Shown one piece after another: positions 13,919 through 24,374 of a stretch of 64,000 nucleotides of DNA. Each line of letters begins with the position of its first letter. Position 1 is the stretch's first letter. Location: assembly GCA_010405405.1 (NCBI GenBank), contig MU004246.1:186001-250000 (forward strand), in the 5' to 3' direction. The stretch is from Microthyrium microscopicum. Its lineage: Eukaryota; Ascomycota; Dothideomycetes; Microthyriales; Microthyriaceae. The notes beneath the pieces were generated by a model. The model was given only the letters and a program-made list of their open reading frames with translations. It did no database searches and was not told the DNA's origin. Made by a program: the position numbers and the translations under genes.

Positions 13919-14735
13919 TAACTTTTTGGATGCTAGCGGCGTTGGTAGGTTCAGTAGATTGTGCGGATGGATGTGGTGTTTGATGGTTTGGAGATGCTGG
14001 AGGATGTTGATGATGGCTTCGAAGGCGGTTTGCCTGTTCAAGGTTGAACCTGATCTGGTGACGGCCATCGAGGTGACGTTAGGCACTTGCAGCAGAGTAA
14101 AAGTGCATGTGGGAAGGAGCGAAGAATAGTTGAGGACACGACTTATCAAAACAGAATTTGAGGTTACTAAAGTGGGAAAGACAATGAAGCACATGCATTG
14201 TTCTTCTTGCACCTGCCCGAAATGCAAACCGACGATTACCATATCTGCAATAAAGACAACAACGTCGAGTATGACTACTCTGAGATTTTTGATATAGTCC
14301 ATTTTGGTGTAGAATGCTTTCAATCCGCACTATCGTTGGCTACAACATGGACTTGTCAGTTGGCAAATCATCCAGGGAAACCAATCGTAGCGTTGATTGC
14401 ATTGATGGCACGATGAAGACACGGCAACGCGAGACGGATACTTGAGATCCAGCAGGAATAAGGGCTGTGTTCAGTCTCAACGTTGTACTTGACTGCGATC
14501 CATACTACGGCGTTCTATGCCTCTACTTCGTATAAAGCAGCGCTATGAACGCCGGCGAGACTTGTTGTTTTGCGCCTACGGCAGTGGGTGTTGTCCATGG
14601 ATAATCACTAATGGATGAAAGGGGTTGAGAAACAATGAAGGATCCTATTTGCGATCAATAAGCTATTCCAGGCTTTTTGCCAAATCCTTGAATCCAATAA
14701 CCCATACTGTATCTACAAGCTGTGTTGCTCATGGC
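13919..14735. other. Gene-free or unresolved stretch
   Basis: Short open frames exist on both strands. One on the minus strand (ATG at 14,068) runs toward the ADP-ribosylglycohydrolase N-terminus in another frame and could be a lost or unrecognised 5' exon. Nothing here can be named. Confidence 0.4.
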
Positions 14736-15700
14736 TTAAATTCCAAAGCTCGTCGTATTGCGCCAATCTTCCACAACCGAGTGCTCGGCGTCTTCCTTCT
14801 CATCCTCTTCAGAGTCAGGCTTTTCGTCTGAATCGTCCCCTGGTAAGGTACTTTGAGAGTCGTGGGCACTCTGAATGTCGTTGGCACTTTGAGCCTCGTG
14901 GGCACTTTGAGCATCACGGGCACTTTGACTGCCGTCATTGGGAGCTACTGTACTCGGAGACGGAGGTGGCGCGTCCGGAACTGGAGCCGGGCCATTGGGG
15001 ATGGGAACTGGCGTGCTGGGGACGGGAATTGGAGCGTTGGGATTGGGAATGGTTGGCGCCCACAAATCGCCTATAGTGAAAGGAGAGACCCGATGGTTGG
15101 CTTGCATAGCACCGATGCTGGTTAGAATACTGATGATTTGTGCACTACCGATGTTGCCGTAGATACCCACTTGACCGCCCATGGGCGGCATAGAGCCGTT
15201 GGTACCAGAGTTGACCATGATGATGGTACTGAGTGTCATTCCTCCAGCGTCCATGTTGCTTGGAGGAACTGGAGTGGTTGAATTGACGGCGCCGTGAGTG
15301 GCTGATCTGTGCTGGAGAGCTTCGGGCATGGTAGAAGGCACAAGGTCCGGAACGGATTCAACGTCTGGCACAACGCCGACAGGCTCTGTAGCGTTGACGG
15401 AGCCAATAGACATTGGAAGAAAATCTTCGGATCCATCCTCCACGGCATCATCATCGCATGTGTATGGATCAGGCTGCAAGGCTCGGTGTGGATAGAAGTT
15501 TCCGCCATGCTCATCGTCAATCCACATCAATGGCTCGCATTTGCATCGATCTGCTGGTGGGACCTAACCTAGCAGCTCGGGAATATGCTCTCCGCATCCA
15601 TACTAGGATCGTTTGCCTGTAGTTGTTAGCTTGACAATTAGAAAAGAACGCTAGATTGAGTGCGCATACTGCACTCGTCGCAGGTAGCCAGCAGACACAT
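14736..15700 (-). pseudogene. Small Cys-rich-domain protein with long low-complexity tail, two in-frame stops
   Basis: Exon 1 (15,700-15,670) gives MCLLATCDEC. A 53-nt intron (15,669-15,617; GTATGC donor, GCTAAC branch site, CTACAG acceptor) leads to exon 2 (15,616-14,736). Exon 2 continues with a YGCGEHIPELLG segment and then VPPADRCKCEPLMW, which resembles the common small fungal Cys-rich proteins of the type MCxxxTCxxC...GCGxHI...RCxCxP (from memory of the family; no name known). Two TAG codons interrupt it, at 15,605-15,603 where the family usually has Trp and at 15,566-15,564. After the domain come about 260 residues rich in Pro, Ser and Asn, a five-unit SAxxxQ repeat and an acidic end. 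The short family normally lacks such a tail. A shorter protein could start at the ATG at 15,527 without the Cys motif. I infer a decayed gene. Confidence 0.6.
14850..14939. repeat. Five-copy 18-bp tandem repeat
   Basis: Five 18-bp units start ACTTTGA or ACTCTGA on the plus strand. On the minus strand they encode the hexapeptide series SARDAQ, SAHEAQ, SANDIQ, SAHDSQ. The units keep the reading frame, so the array could vary in copy number without frameshift. Confidence 0.85.
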
Positions 15701-16549
15701 GGCGTTGGTAGATTTGAAGTCCTGGGGTTATAAGAGTGATTGATATTGGGTAGAGTGATAGAGGTTCTGATAGTCTAAAAATGAAAACGACGTGGTAGAT
15801 GACGAGGATGTACTCGAATTGATCTGGAATATGTTATCGCTGGGAGAAGGTAAACAGGTCACTACCATGCCTCTTTCCTCAACTCTCATACCGGAGAGTT
15901 CTTGTTGCATTCTCGGTAATAGACAATACTGAGATGAGAGAAGTAAGGGATGAGGCCTCCAGACGGGTAGGAGTTTTCCAGTCCTGCAAAACAAATCATT
16001 TTGTTTGACGATATTTAATGGCTGACTACTGCTATTGCCTTGCTTACTGAAAATGAGCCCTGCCATCGCAGAGCTGCAACCAGGAAAGTACGGAGTACTA
16101 GAATGGCCGCAACAGCACAATTGCTTTGAAGACCTGAGAGATTGGTTAGTACGGCTGGCAATTTCGAAGCTTGAAGCCATGATGACGCAAGCTGATGCTG
16201 TATACCAACCCTGTCAACCTCGAAATTGATAGCAGCGACTGTGTGTATGCTGGAGGTTACAGTGTACTGTGTAACGGCAGCCTGAAGACTGTCCGCTCGA
16301 CATGATACTGACCAGAGGTCTCGACGGCCACTGGTGAGCATGCAGCTGCGGACCAACAGCTTTGTCATTTAGACTTCTGGTCTAGGACTAGAAATACCAT
16401 ATTGCAAAGCATAGCTCGACAACGCCTGCCTATTGCTAGACCATCAACTAGCATGTTGCGAAGCAGCGTTTGCAAAAGCAACTTCACTAGTTGTCGCACA
16501 GATGCTCGACAGGAAGGCTGGAGTAGAAGAACAATGACCGTGAAGAGCG
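15701..16549. other. Unresolved stretch with splice-like signals on the minus strand
   Basis: No recognisable protein is present. On the minus strand a TACTAAC branch-like site followed by a CTCTCAG acceptor (near 16,150-16,131) and a later GTAAGC donor / TTTTGCAG acceptor pair (near 16,045-15,983) look like real splice signals. A small unannotated gene or the 3' region of a transcript is possible. Confidence 0.35.
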
Positions 16550-17146
16550 TCAATAGTCTTGTACACCAGTTTCGCCTTCAGGTTGCTGGCCATCTCCCAA
16601 GACCCAGCGAGGTGATTCTGTTTCCAGATAACTTTCAAGTTTCCCTCTCGCTTCTTCTTCAAGGTCATCCCACATCTCATTATCATCAACGCCTGGGTAG
16701 TCAAAATCGTCGTCATCACCACGCATAAAGCGCATCTCCATTTCATATTTCCAACGCGCAAAGCCTTCCTCTTTTGTTCGAGGTACTTCATCTTTATCTT
16801 CGGCCAAAATCTCGCCACCGGGGCCCCGCCTATAAGAGAATGTAGCGTTTGGATCCGGATGGGCAAGAGCTTCGACCTTTGCTTCTGAGCGCATCAGGTC
16901 TGCTTCAAGAACGCCGGAATGGCCTTTCTTGCGACCTTCTGCTTCGCGCTCGGCGGGGGTCTGGAAGCGCCGAATCAAGCGGTCGTACATCAGCGGGTCT
17001 GCAAGTTCTAGCGATGGGCCGAAGTAGTCGGGAGTCTGGTCTAAATATCGCTTGCGCCGGTTCTTGACTCGAATGCGTTCTGGGAGAGAAGTGGTGCTTG
17101 CGGATGTTTGGGACGAATCTTCTTCGAGCAGCAAATCCTGAGCCAT
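16550..17146 (-). CDS. CCDC97-like (DUF2052) protein
   Basis: The start is MAQDLLLEED, giving 198 residues in a single exon; the frame is open further upstream, but this is the first convincing ATG. The C-terminal half carries the DUF2052/CCDC97 signature: a basic KNRRKRYL patch, YFGPSLELADPLMYDRLIRRFQT, and near residues 155-180 MRFMRGDDDDFDYPGVDDNE followed by WDDLEEEARGKLESYL. CCDC97 in animals associates with the SF3b splicing complex; that role here is by homology only. The protein is short, charged and has no signal peptide or membrane segment, consistent with a nuclear factor. It is transcribed divergently from the spermidine-synthase-like gene about 510 bp away. Confidence 0.8.
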   Translation of the reverse strand: MAQDLLLEEDSSQTSASTTSLPERIRVKNRRKRYLDQTPDYFGPSLELADPLMYDRLIRRFQTPAEREAEGRKKGHSGVLEADLMRSEAKVEALAHPDPNATFSYRRGPGGEILAEDKDEVPRTKEEGFARWKYEMEMRFMRGDDDDFDYPGVDDNEMWDDLEEEARGKLESYLETESPRWVLGDGQQPEGETGVQDY

Positions 17147-17659
17147 TATTGTAACGACAGCCCAATGCGCGGCCAGTCGATAAATCTCGATTCCTTGAAG
17201 AACAGTTTGTGAGGATGCAACATGATGAAAATGGAGGCGCGAAGAAGAAGTAACGAGAGCGGAAGGCAAAAGAAAATGACAAATCAATTGAAGCTCAGTA
17301 TAGCCAATAGGAGGCTGATAAAACAGCACACCTCAGCAGGTACGAAGCTAGTTCGAGACTAGACCCAAATAGATTACGCCTCACATCTGCAGCCGGGGTT
17401 TCATGAGTGGACAGCTTTCAATGTTCATACATCAACACTTCCTCCCTTTTCTTGATTCTATCTCCTTTTAGCAATTGCTTTAGAGCTGGTAGCCACTCCT
17501 TGTACTAATTGCTCACAGCTTGGATTGCGCTTCATATTTCGTGCGATGTGTTAAGACATTGAGCACCGTATGGCCAGAGAGTCGATAGAAGAGCTTGGAT
17601 CACCTTTGTTGAACAGCAGTTGACGCTCTGTATAACAACCATTTATACGTCTATCAAAG
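17147..17659. promoter_or_regulatory. Divergent intergenic region (CCDC97-like / spermidine-synthase-like)
   Basis: About 510 bp separate two head-to-head genes and should hold both promoters. I see no clear TATA box or named operator. Confidence 0.5.
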
Positions 17660-19506
17660 ATGGCTCCAAAGAATAGAGCGAAAGGCGGCGACAGCAAGAA
17701 AAAGAGCCAGGACAAAAGTCAGGAGAAGACACAGGCAACCAACGTCTCCATTGGAGGTGCAACATGGCAGCCAAAGAAACCTATCGTCGAAATCTTAGGA
17801 AATGCATTTGCTATTCTCGCGCTGGCCGCTCTAGGATCTCCAATTTCTCAGATGAATCTATCTCCAGTTTACGGATCTATTCCCGCCGCCATACATCACC
17901 AAAAGGGAATTATGCTCGCAGCAATGATCGCATATATCGCTGTTGCCCAATTGAGAAGTCAAAACATGCCTATTAACGCGAAAAACTACATCAGCCCAAT
18001 GGCTTACTATGTACCTGTTCTTCAGTCTCTTTTATTCAAGTACAGCACCGTATTGGGCCCAGAACGCGGACCCTTCGTCACTGAACTTCTTACTTATTTC
18101 CCAGTTTTACTCTTGTCATTGATGGGAGCCAGTGAGGTTCTGAGCGATCTGAACCTCACCCAATATGGTACAAGAGTGGCTGAAGCGACACCTGCAATTG
18201 CTTCATACTTTGCCTACTCTGCCATGGTACAAGGAGCAAACTCTTTTCTTCCCCAGATTATGGGAACATCCGACTTTTTTACCCGTTCGGGCTTACAACT
18301 GCTCGTTGCCACTATATCAGGCGTTCTTTTCAGATCTACCATGATGGCTCTCGCTGTACCAGCCGTGCTCCATACAATGTTCCAAAACCCTCATCACTAT
18401 GCAACCAGGACAACGCAGATAGTCAACCATACCCTTGCAGAGAGTCAGTACAGCCTTCTAGCTCGCGCTGACTCGGTCACGGGCTACATATCAGTGCTTG
18501 AAAACCACAAAGACGGATTCCGACTCCTTCGTTGTGATCATAGCATTCTTGGCGGAGAATGGACCATCACTCCTGAAAGAAAAAAGACTGGCCAAACTGT
18601 CAAAGAAACCATATATGCCGTGTTTACCATGCTGGAGGCAGTGAGATTGATCAAAACTCCTATATTTGTCCCCGATGATGAAAGAGACGCTCTTTTTATG
18701 TTAGTATATGCAAGAATTACAGATGATCTAAACTGACTAGATGACAGTGGATTGGGTATCGGAACTGCTCCTACAGCCTTTATCACACATGGAATCAATA
18801 CCACAATTGTAGAAATTGATCCAGTAGTTCACGACTATGCGACCAAATATTTCAGCCTCCCCACAAACCACACAAAAGTCATCGCAGATGCGACAACATG
18901 GGTCGACTCCCAAGCCAAAGCAGCTCCAGAGAGTTACGACTACATCATACACGACGTCTTCACCGGTGGAGCAGAACCGATCGCTCTCTTCACCTATGAG
19001 TTCTTACAAGGCCTCAACACCCTCCTAAAAGAAGATGGCGCAATCGCAATCGTAAGCCTACCCACCCCAATCCCCTTCGTCCCATACTAACATTTTTCAA
19101 GAACTATGCAGGCGACATCGACCTGCCGCCACCCCGAATTGTCCTGAACACCATCTTCGCCGTCTTCCCCAATTGTCGCATCTACCGCGACACACTCCCA
19201 GATGACCCGGAAACATTCATCAACATGATCGTCTTCTGCACCAAAACGCTCGCCCCCCTCGAGTTCCGACTAGCTACGAATGACGACTATCTAGATTCCA
19301 TGGCTCGTCGAGCTTACCTACCGCCCGATGATGGCTTGGAGATTCATTTACCGAACATTGGTGGTGGAGAGCGTAAATATACGGAGGTGGATATGCTTAA
19401 GAGGGGACAGGAGAGTGAGGTTGCGGAGTATCATGATGAGGCGGCGATTAAGCATTGGGTTGTCATGAGAAAGGTTATGCCTGCTGCGGTTTGGGAGAAT
19501 TGGTGA
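17660..19506 (+). CDS. Membrane-anchored spermine/spermidine-synthase-domain protein
   Basis: There are three exons: 17,660-18,699, 18,748-19,051 and 19,102-19,506, giving 582 residues. Intron 1 (GTTAGT...GACAG, 48 nt) joins the frames as ALFI-GLGIGTAP; intron 2 (GTAAGC...TTCAAG, 50 nt) joins IAI-NYAGD. The N-terminus is basic (residues 1-30), followed by several hydrophobic segments between about 45 and 260. The C-terminal half is a Rossmann-type aminopropyltransferase-like domain: SAM-site loop GLGIGTAP, acidic strand end VEIDP, and DYIIHDVFTGG, where family members carry the acidic active-site residue. Such fusions occur in fungi and bacteria and are usually annotated as spermidine-synthase-like or methyltransferase. 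The classical cytosolic spermidine synthase lacks the membrane half, so the substrate is uncertain. Confidence 0.85.
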
Positions 19507-20657
19507 GTGTTTGAATACCGGATGATGGGATGGAAGGGTGCATGTTTTTGTACAAATATTGTAGAATATGATGATGGTTCATGGGAAACAAATATTAGAT
19601 GGATATCTTGGAATTGAGTTAGTTCCCACAGGGGCAGCGCAGATCTGCGTAGAAGCCTTATGGAAGCCGCTGGTCTCAATGGAAGTATGATCTTGAACCA
19701 GGATGTTAACCTCATTGTAGAACCACAGTCTAGCGAGGAACTATTCTGTAGATGTTCCCAAATATAGTAGCCGCTGTTCGCCGCCCTGTCCCATCTAGAG
19801 CTTCAACGATAGACATTCAGTGTACAAATTGTTTGACGAGCACGCGAGTACAGCTCCTCTTAGTCATGGATTGCGTCGCTTCTGGGGCAGAAGGTGACGG
19901 ACGGAGCCAGAGGTGTCTCGTGCGTTACTAGGTCAATATATCTCGCGGGACTTTTTGATCAACGAGGGTACCTTTGCTATCAATTTAAGAGAAGTCGAGA
20001 TCATTCCCGGAGAAAGGTGGCAAAAGGACAAGATACTGCTAGAATAGAGTATCAAGTATCAGCCTCGTCGGATCTATTCTGGCATTGCTATCAAGTAGTC
20101 TATATCGCAACTGGCCGCGTATATATCAGAATACTGGTTAAATAGGGCACCAACGCGAGGCCTTCCAGATCTTAACAAGCATTCATATAGTACCAATGAT
20201 AAGCATTCTTTAAAGCCCGCAATGAACCGACCCTAATTTGTGTCATGTTCTTGCTATACCAGTACTAATCTCGCCATACCTGAGTCCTAAGTCGTCTCCA
20301 AAGCACAAGGATTACGCCCGGCAGCTAATATAGCGACGAAGCTTATCTCTACTGTTGTGTGAGGCGAGATGCCTTTCTTGTTCATCCGGTTGGATATAGC
20401 CCTGCAGTCTAGGACCTTGTGTTCCAAGGTCCAATGTATCTGTCGACTACTATAGCAGATACCTTATAGTAGCTATACTATGAATCTGGGGACGCGGGGA
20501 CCTGATGGCATGTATATTAGGCTGTGAGGGTCCCTAAATATGGTGCCTGGGACTAACAGGCGGCAATCGATAGACCTTGAACCTCTTTTCATTCTTTTTG
20601 TGTTGTCTCTCCTTTCCATTTCATTGAACTTCGAGTGAGTCTTTGGTATTCGTCAAC
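19507..20657. other. Gene-free stretch with two short hairpins
   Basis: No credible coding frame was found. Two perfect 8-bp inverted repeats sit close together: GGACCTTG/CAAGGTCC at 20,412-20,432 (5-nt loop) and CTACTATA/TATAGTAG at 20,447-20,472 (10-nt loop), about 190-250 bp upstream of the next gene. Confidence 0.5.
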
Positions 20658-22323
20658 ATGCAGCTCATTCAAACTGTCGTGGGTGCGCTTGCCTTGTCAC
20701 AGGCAGTAGTCGGAAAAGAACTGGCAAAAGATGAAAGACTAGGAGCAGAGCTGTACGATTCCGGCATAATGATGGATAGGATATTAGCCACCAAGCAGGA
20801 ACATTGGTCGGAACAACGCGCGCTGGGAAGATATGAGTCTGCGCAATATCCTCCTGTTGACGCGCTGGTCAAGTGTGTCAATGGGAAGGCTGTTGCATTG
20901 GAAGGCAAGGCGGGCTATACTTTCAACTGTAACAATGTAAGTGTGCTCTCATTCAACAGACATGTTGGAATATTGTTCAGTTTTAATGTGTACTTGCAGG
21001 TCGACTTATACAACTTCAAATCACATGCCGACCTAGGCAGCAAAACTGGCGAAGGCTCCTCGTCTTGGGGCTGGACGTCTCCAGAAGGTCGTGAATTCGT
21101 CGCTATCGGCCAAGCAGATGGTGCTGCCTTCATTGAGATCAGCAAGGAAGGAAAGATGCTGTACTTGGGAAGGCTGCCCGCCTTTTCGGCACCGGTTATC
21201 TGGAGAGAGATTCGAGGGTACAAGGACTACATGGTCATTGGAAGTGAATCCGAAGGCCATGGTATCCAGATCTTTGACATGAAGAAGGTGAGGTTGTGAG
21301 ACCAATTGAAAACCCATCAACTAACAGATCTTAGCTTCTTGCCATCGACCCAGCTAAGCCCAAGACATTCCACAAGAAGGACGATCTGACTGGCCATTAC
21401 GACAAATTACCAATTGGACGAACTCACAACGTTGTCATCAATGAGGATAGCGATATGGTCTATGCCGTCGGTGCCATTCCCAGAGAAGACAAGTGCAAGG
21501 GAGGCTTGATTGCCATCAACATGACCAATCCTGCTGCGCCATTCAGCCCTGGCTGCGCAGGCCAAGATGGATATGTTCATGATGCCCAGTGCGTCATCTA
21601 TCACGGACCAGACGTCAAGTATGAGGGTCGTGAAATCTGCTACGGCTATAACGAGGATTCTCTCACTATGTAAGTTGTTCCTCACGGGCTGGAAGCGTGT
21701 GAGTGCTAACACTTGACAGCTATGATATGACGGACAAAGCCAACTCAAAGATCGTCTCAAAGACCAGCTACGAAGGTGTTCAGTACTGCCATCAAGGGTG
21801 GGTTCTGGACAAGAAGAACCAACACTACCTAATCATGGACGACGAGTTTGATGAAATCCGCAAGGCGGGACCAGCCAAGGATGGACACGCAGTCAGCTAT
21901 ATCTGGGATATCTCCGATCTAGCTCACCCCAAGAACACGGGCTACTACAAGTCACCTGCGCAATCAGTGGACCATAACCAGTACATTTTCAATGGCCGGT
22001 CCTACCAGAGCAACTATGGATCCGGCTTCCGTATCCTTGACGTAACATCGATTCCTCAAGACCCAACCGGCAAAGGAGTGAAGGAGATTGGCTTCTTCGA
22101 TGTTTATCCAGAAGACGACAAATTGCCTGGTGGAGGAAAAGTTGCTTTCGTTGGGAGCTGGAGCAGTTTCGCCAACTTCAAGAGCGGGTTTGTGTTTGTG
22201 AACACGATTGAGCGTGGTGGATTTGTGTTGAAGTATACGGGCGACCAAACTGCTGCTCCAGCAAGCCAGTCCAGCCCTAAGGCGGCAGCAGTTGAAAAGT
22301 CAGAAGATGAAGAAGAGGAATAG
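20658..22323 (+). CDS. Secreted LVIVD-repeat / choice-of-anchor-B type protein
   Basis: There are four exons: 20,658-20,936, 21,000-21,287, 21,335-21,669 and 21,720-22,323, giving 501 residues. Introns are 63, 47 and 50 nt, all GT-AG. MQLIQTVVGALALSQAVVG is a signal peptide. The mature part looks like a beta-propeller of LVIVD type: repeated hydrophobic strands with patterns such as GIQIFDMKKLLAIDPAKPKTF, GLIAINMTNPAAPFSPGCAG and FRILDVTSIPQDP, plus RTHNVVINEDSDMVYAVG, the family-typical histidine segment. This matches choice-of-anchor-B family proteins found in fungi and bacteria, whose function is unknown. The tail ends in an acidic run, KSEDEEEE. The start was chosen at the first ATG that yields the signal peptide. 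Confidence 0.85.
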
Positions 22324-22798
22324 AGAGACATGATGGCTAAGATGACTCCTGTACATTATTTAGATTGCAATGCATGATTGAGGTAAACAAATTTGCATGT
22401 CGGTACTCCTTCAGATCCCTTGGTCCGTCGAGAGGGTTCTAGAAGATGTGACAGCTTTGGAAGGCGTCTTGGGGTTCTGATGTCGATGAAGAACCATTCC
22501 ACACGTGTAATCGGAGTGAAGATTGGAACTTGCTCGTATAATTGAGATCAGGATCAAATCATCGAAATACAAACGCTGCTGATGTACTCTAAGGAGCGTT
22601 AGCCGAAGATCGAGATTAGATCAAGGTTGACATCCGAAATCCCGATCTTGATCCGAAGAATGTACTATGTAGAGATCAATTGCAGCTTGAATTCTTAAAC
22701 TTTTTTTGCGAAACTCAACGGCCTGTCACATTCAGCTCGCGCGCTTCTCAACCCCAACTCGGCCGTTGCATACACTGGTAGCATTTTGCTCTATCAGT
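22324..22798. other. Intergenic region, OXA1 promoter side
   Basis: About 475 bp lie between two same-strand genes. I see nothing specific beyond the expected terminator of the upstream gene and promoter of OXA1. Confidence 0.4.
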
Positions 22799-24248
22799 AT
22801 GCTTCCCGCGAGGGCCATACAACGTGCGCGATCGCGCCTCGCCTCGTCAATACCGCGCCAGGTCAGTTACGATCAAGCTATATATTTTATGTCTAACATA
22901 TCTCAGTACTCCACATTACCTAGGAAATCGTTACGATCCTCTTTTTCAAATCCTATAAGCTCCTCCGGCTCCTCTTTTGCCTTCCAACGTCTTTCCCCAG
23001 CCGCCGCTACAGTTACATTATCCCTTCACACTGCCTCGCGGTTCAGATCTACACTGGCTCCTGCAGATGCGACACCAATTGCGCAACCGGTAGAGATTCA
23101 CACAGCAGAACCAGCGCCCCCTACAGAGATATTTCAAGAATTACAAGAGTTCACCGGATCAACAGCTCCCTTTGAGCCTCATATTGGCTTTCTCTCGGAT
23201 GCTGGCTTGGACTTTGGTTGGGGACCCTCGTCAATGGTCCAATGGCTCCTGGAACACGTACATGTATATTCCGGTCTGCCATGGTGGGGAAGTCTCATCG
23301 CCACCACAGTCATGATGCGTCTAGCGCTGGTCTATCCTATGATCCAGTCTTCTGACGAGGCCGCAAAGATAAAAGCAATTTCTCCTGCCGTGGCCGACAT
23401 TCGCGCCCGGTACAAGGACCCAAATATGGACCCCGTACAACGACAGCTGGGCATGTCTAGCGAGATGAAGCGACTATACACGACCACTGGTGTCAAACCC
23501 TGGAGACAGTTTGTCCCAATTGCTGGACAAGTCATCACATCATTTTGCATGTTTCGAGTCACACGCGGGCTGGCTGAAATTGACTCAATTGGATTGGCGG
23601 ATGGAGGCTTTTCGTGGATTTCAAATTTACTGGTTTCCGATCCGTTCTACGTTCTGCCCGTTGTGATGGCGGTCACGATGCACTTGGTCGGCAGGGTAAG
23701 CTTAATCATACTTCATCCCTTGGCAAACTTCTTTTAATGCTGTTTTCCAGATCACAATGTACCAGCAGGCACCCAATCCAGCAGACGCCACTCAGAAGTA
23801 CCTCAAACCCCTAGCTCTATATGCATTTCCGGCTATCACATCCGTCATCTTCCTTGTCCAGCCCGTAGTCGTTGCTCTACCAATGGCTACCTTCACGGTA
23901 TTCTCCGTAATACAGAACACCACCTTCCAAGTGCCCGCAGTTCGACGCGTGATGGGACTGTATCCAATGCTGCACAAAGATGCGCTCAAGCCCATTCCAC
24001 GTACCATTGTAGTCAATGGAAGAAAAGTTACGACTACGGACAAGGCTGTGCCTGGTGTCATGGAACAGAAAATTGAGGAAAACCTTGACAAGATCGGAAA
24101 CGTTGCGGGTAAACACGTGAGCCTGACTCCCGATCCCATGAAAGCTCAGAAAGATCATTTAGCAGCTGCAGAAAAGTATCATGAGCAAAAGCGCCAACAA
24201 CTTTTGATGAAAATCAAGCAGGCGAGAAAACAAAGAAAAGAGGTTTAA
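22799..24248 (+). CDS. OXA1: Mitochondrial inner membrane insertase OXA1
   Basis: Two exons, 22,799-23,695 and 23,751-24,248, with a 55-nt intron (GTAAGC...TTCCAG), give 464 residues. The Ser/Arg-rich N-terminus (MLPARAIQRARSRLASS) is a mitochondrial targeting peptide. The YidC/Oxa1/Alb3 core starts near residue 175: WLLEHVHVYSGLPWWGSLIATTVMMRL is the first membrane segment, followed by the charged loop with MKRLYTTTGVKPWRQFVPIAGQ and further membrane segments including VLPVVMAVTMHLVGR and ALYAFPAITSVIFLVQPVVVALPMATF. The C-terminal matrix tail is basic and coiled (KIKQARKQRKEV), as needed for mitoribosome docking. OXA1 inserts mitochondrially made and some imported proteins into the inner membrane. 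It is convergent with NDUFS6, the stop codons lying about 125 bp apart. Confidence 0.95.
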
Positions 24249-24374
24249 ACTTTTCGAAACTAGATTCATCGGGGTCTTCAATCGCATTGCGGGAGTCGCA
24301 TTTGTTGGTTTAGGATGTAGGATTTGTTTCTACGGACCAGTGCTTAATTTTATGTACATTACATATGTCAATAA

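Noticed and set aside
19894-20145. Small plus-strand open frame in the 19.5-20.6 kb gap
   Set aside because: There is no homology-like feature, splice site or promoter; its length is expected by chance.
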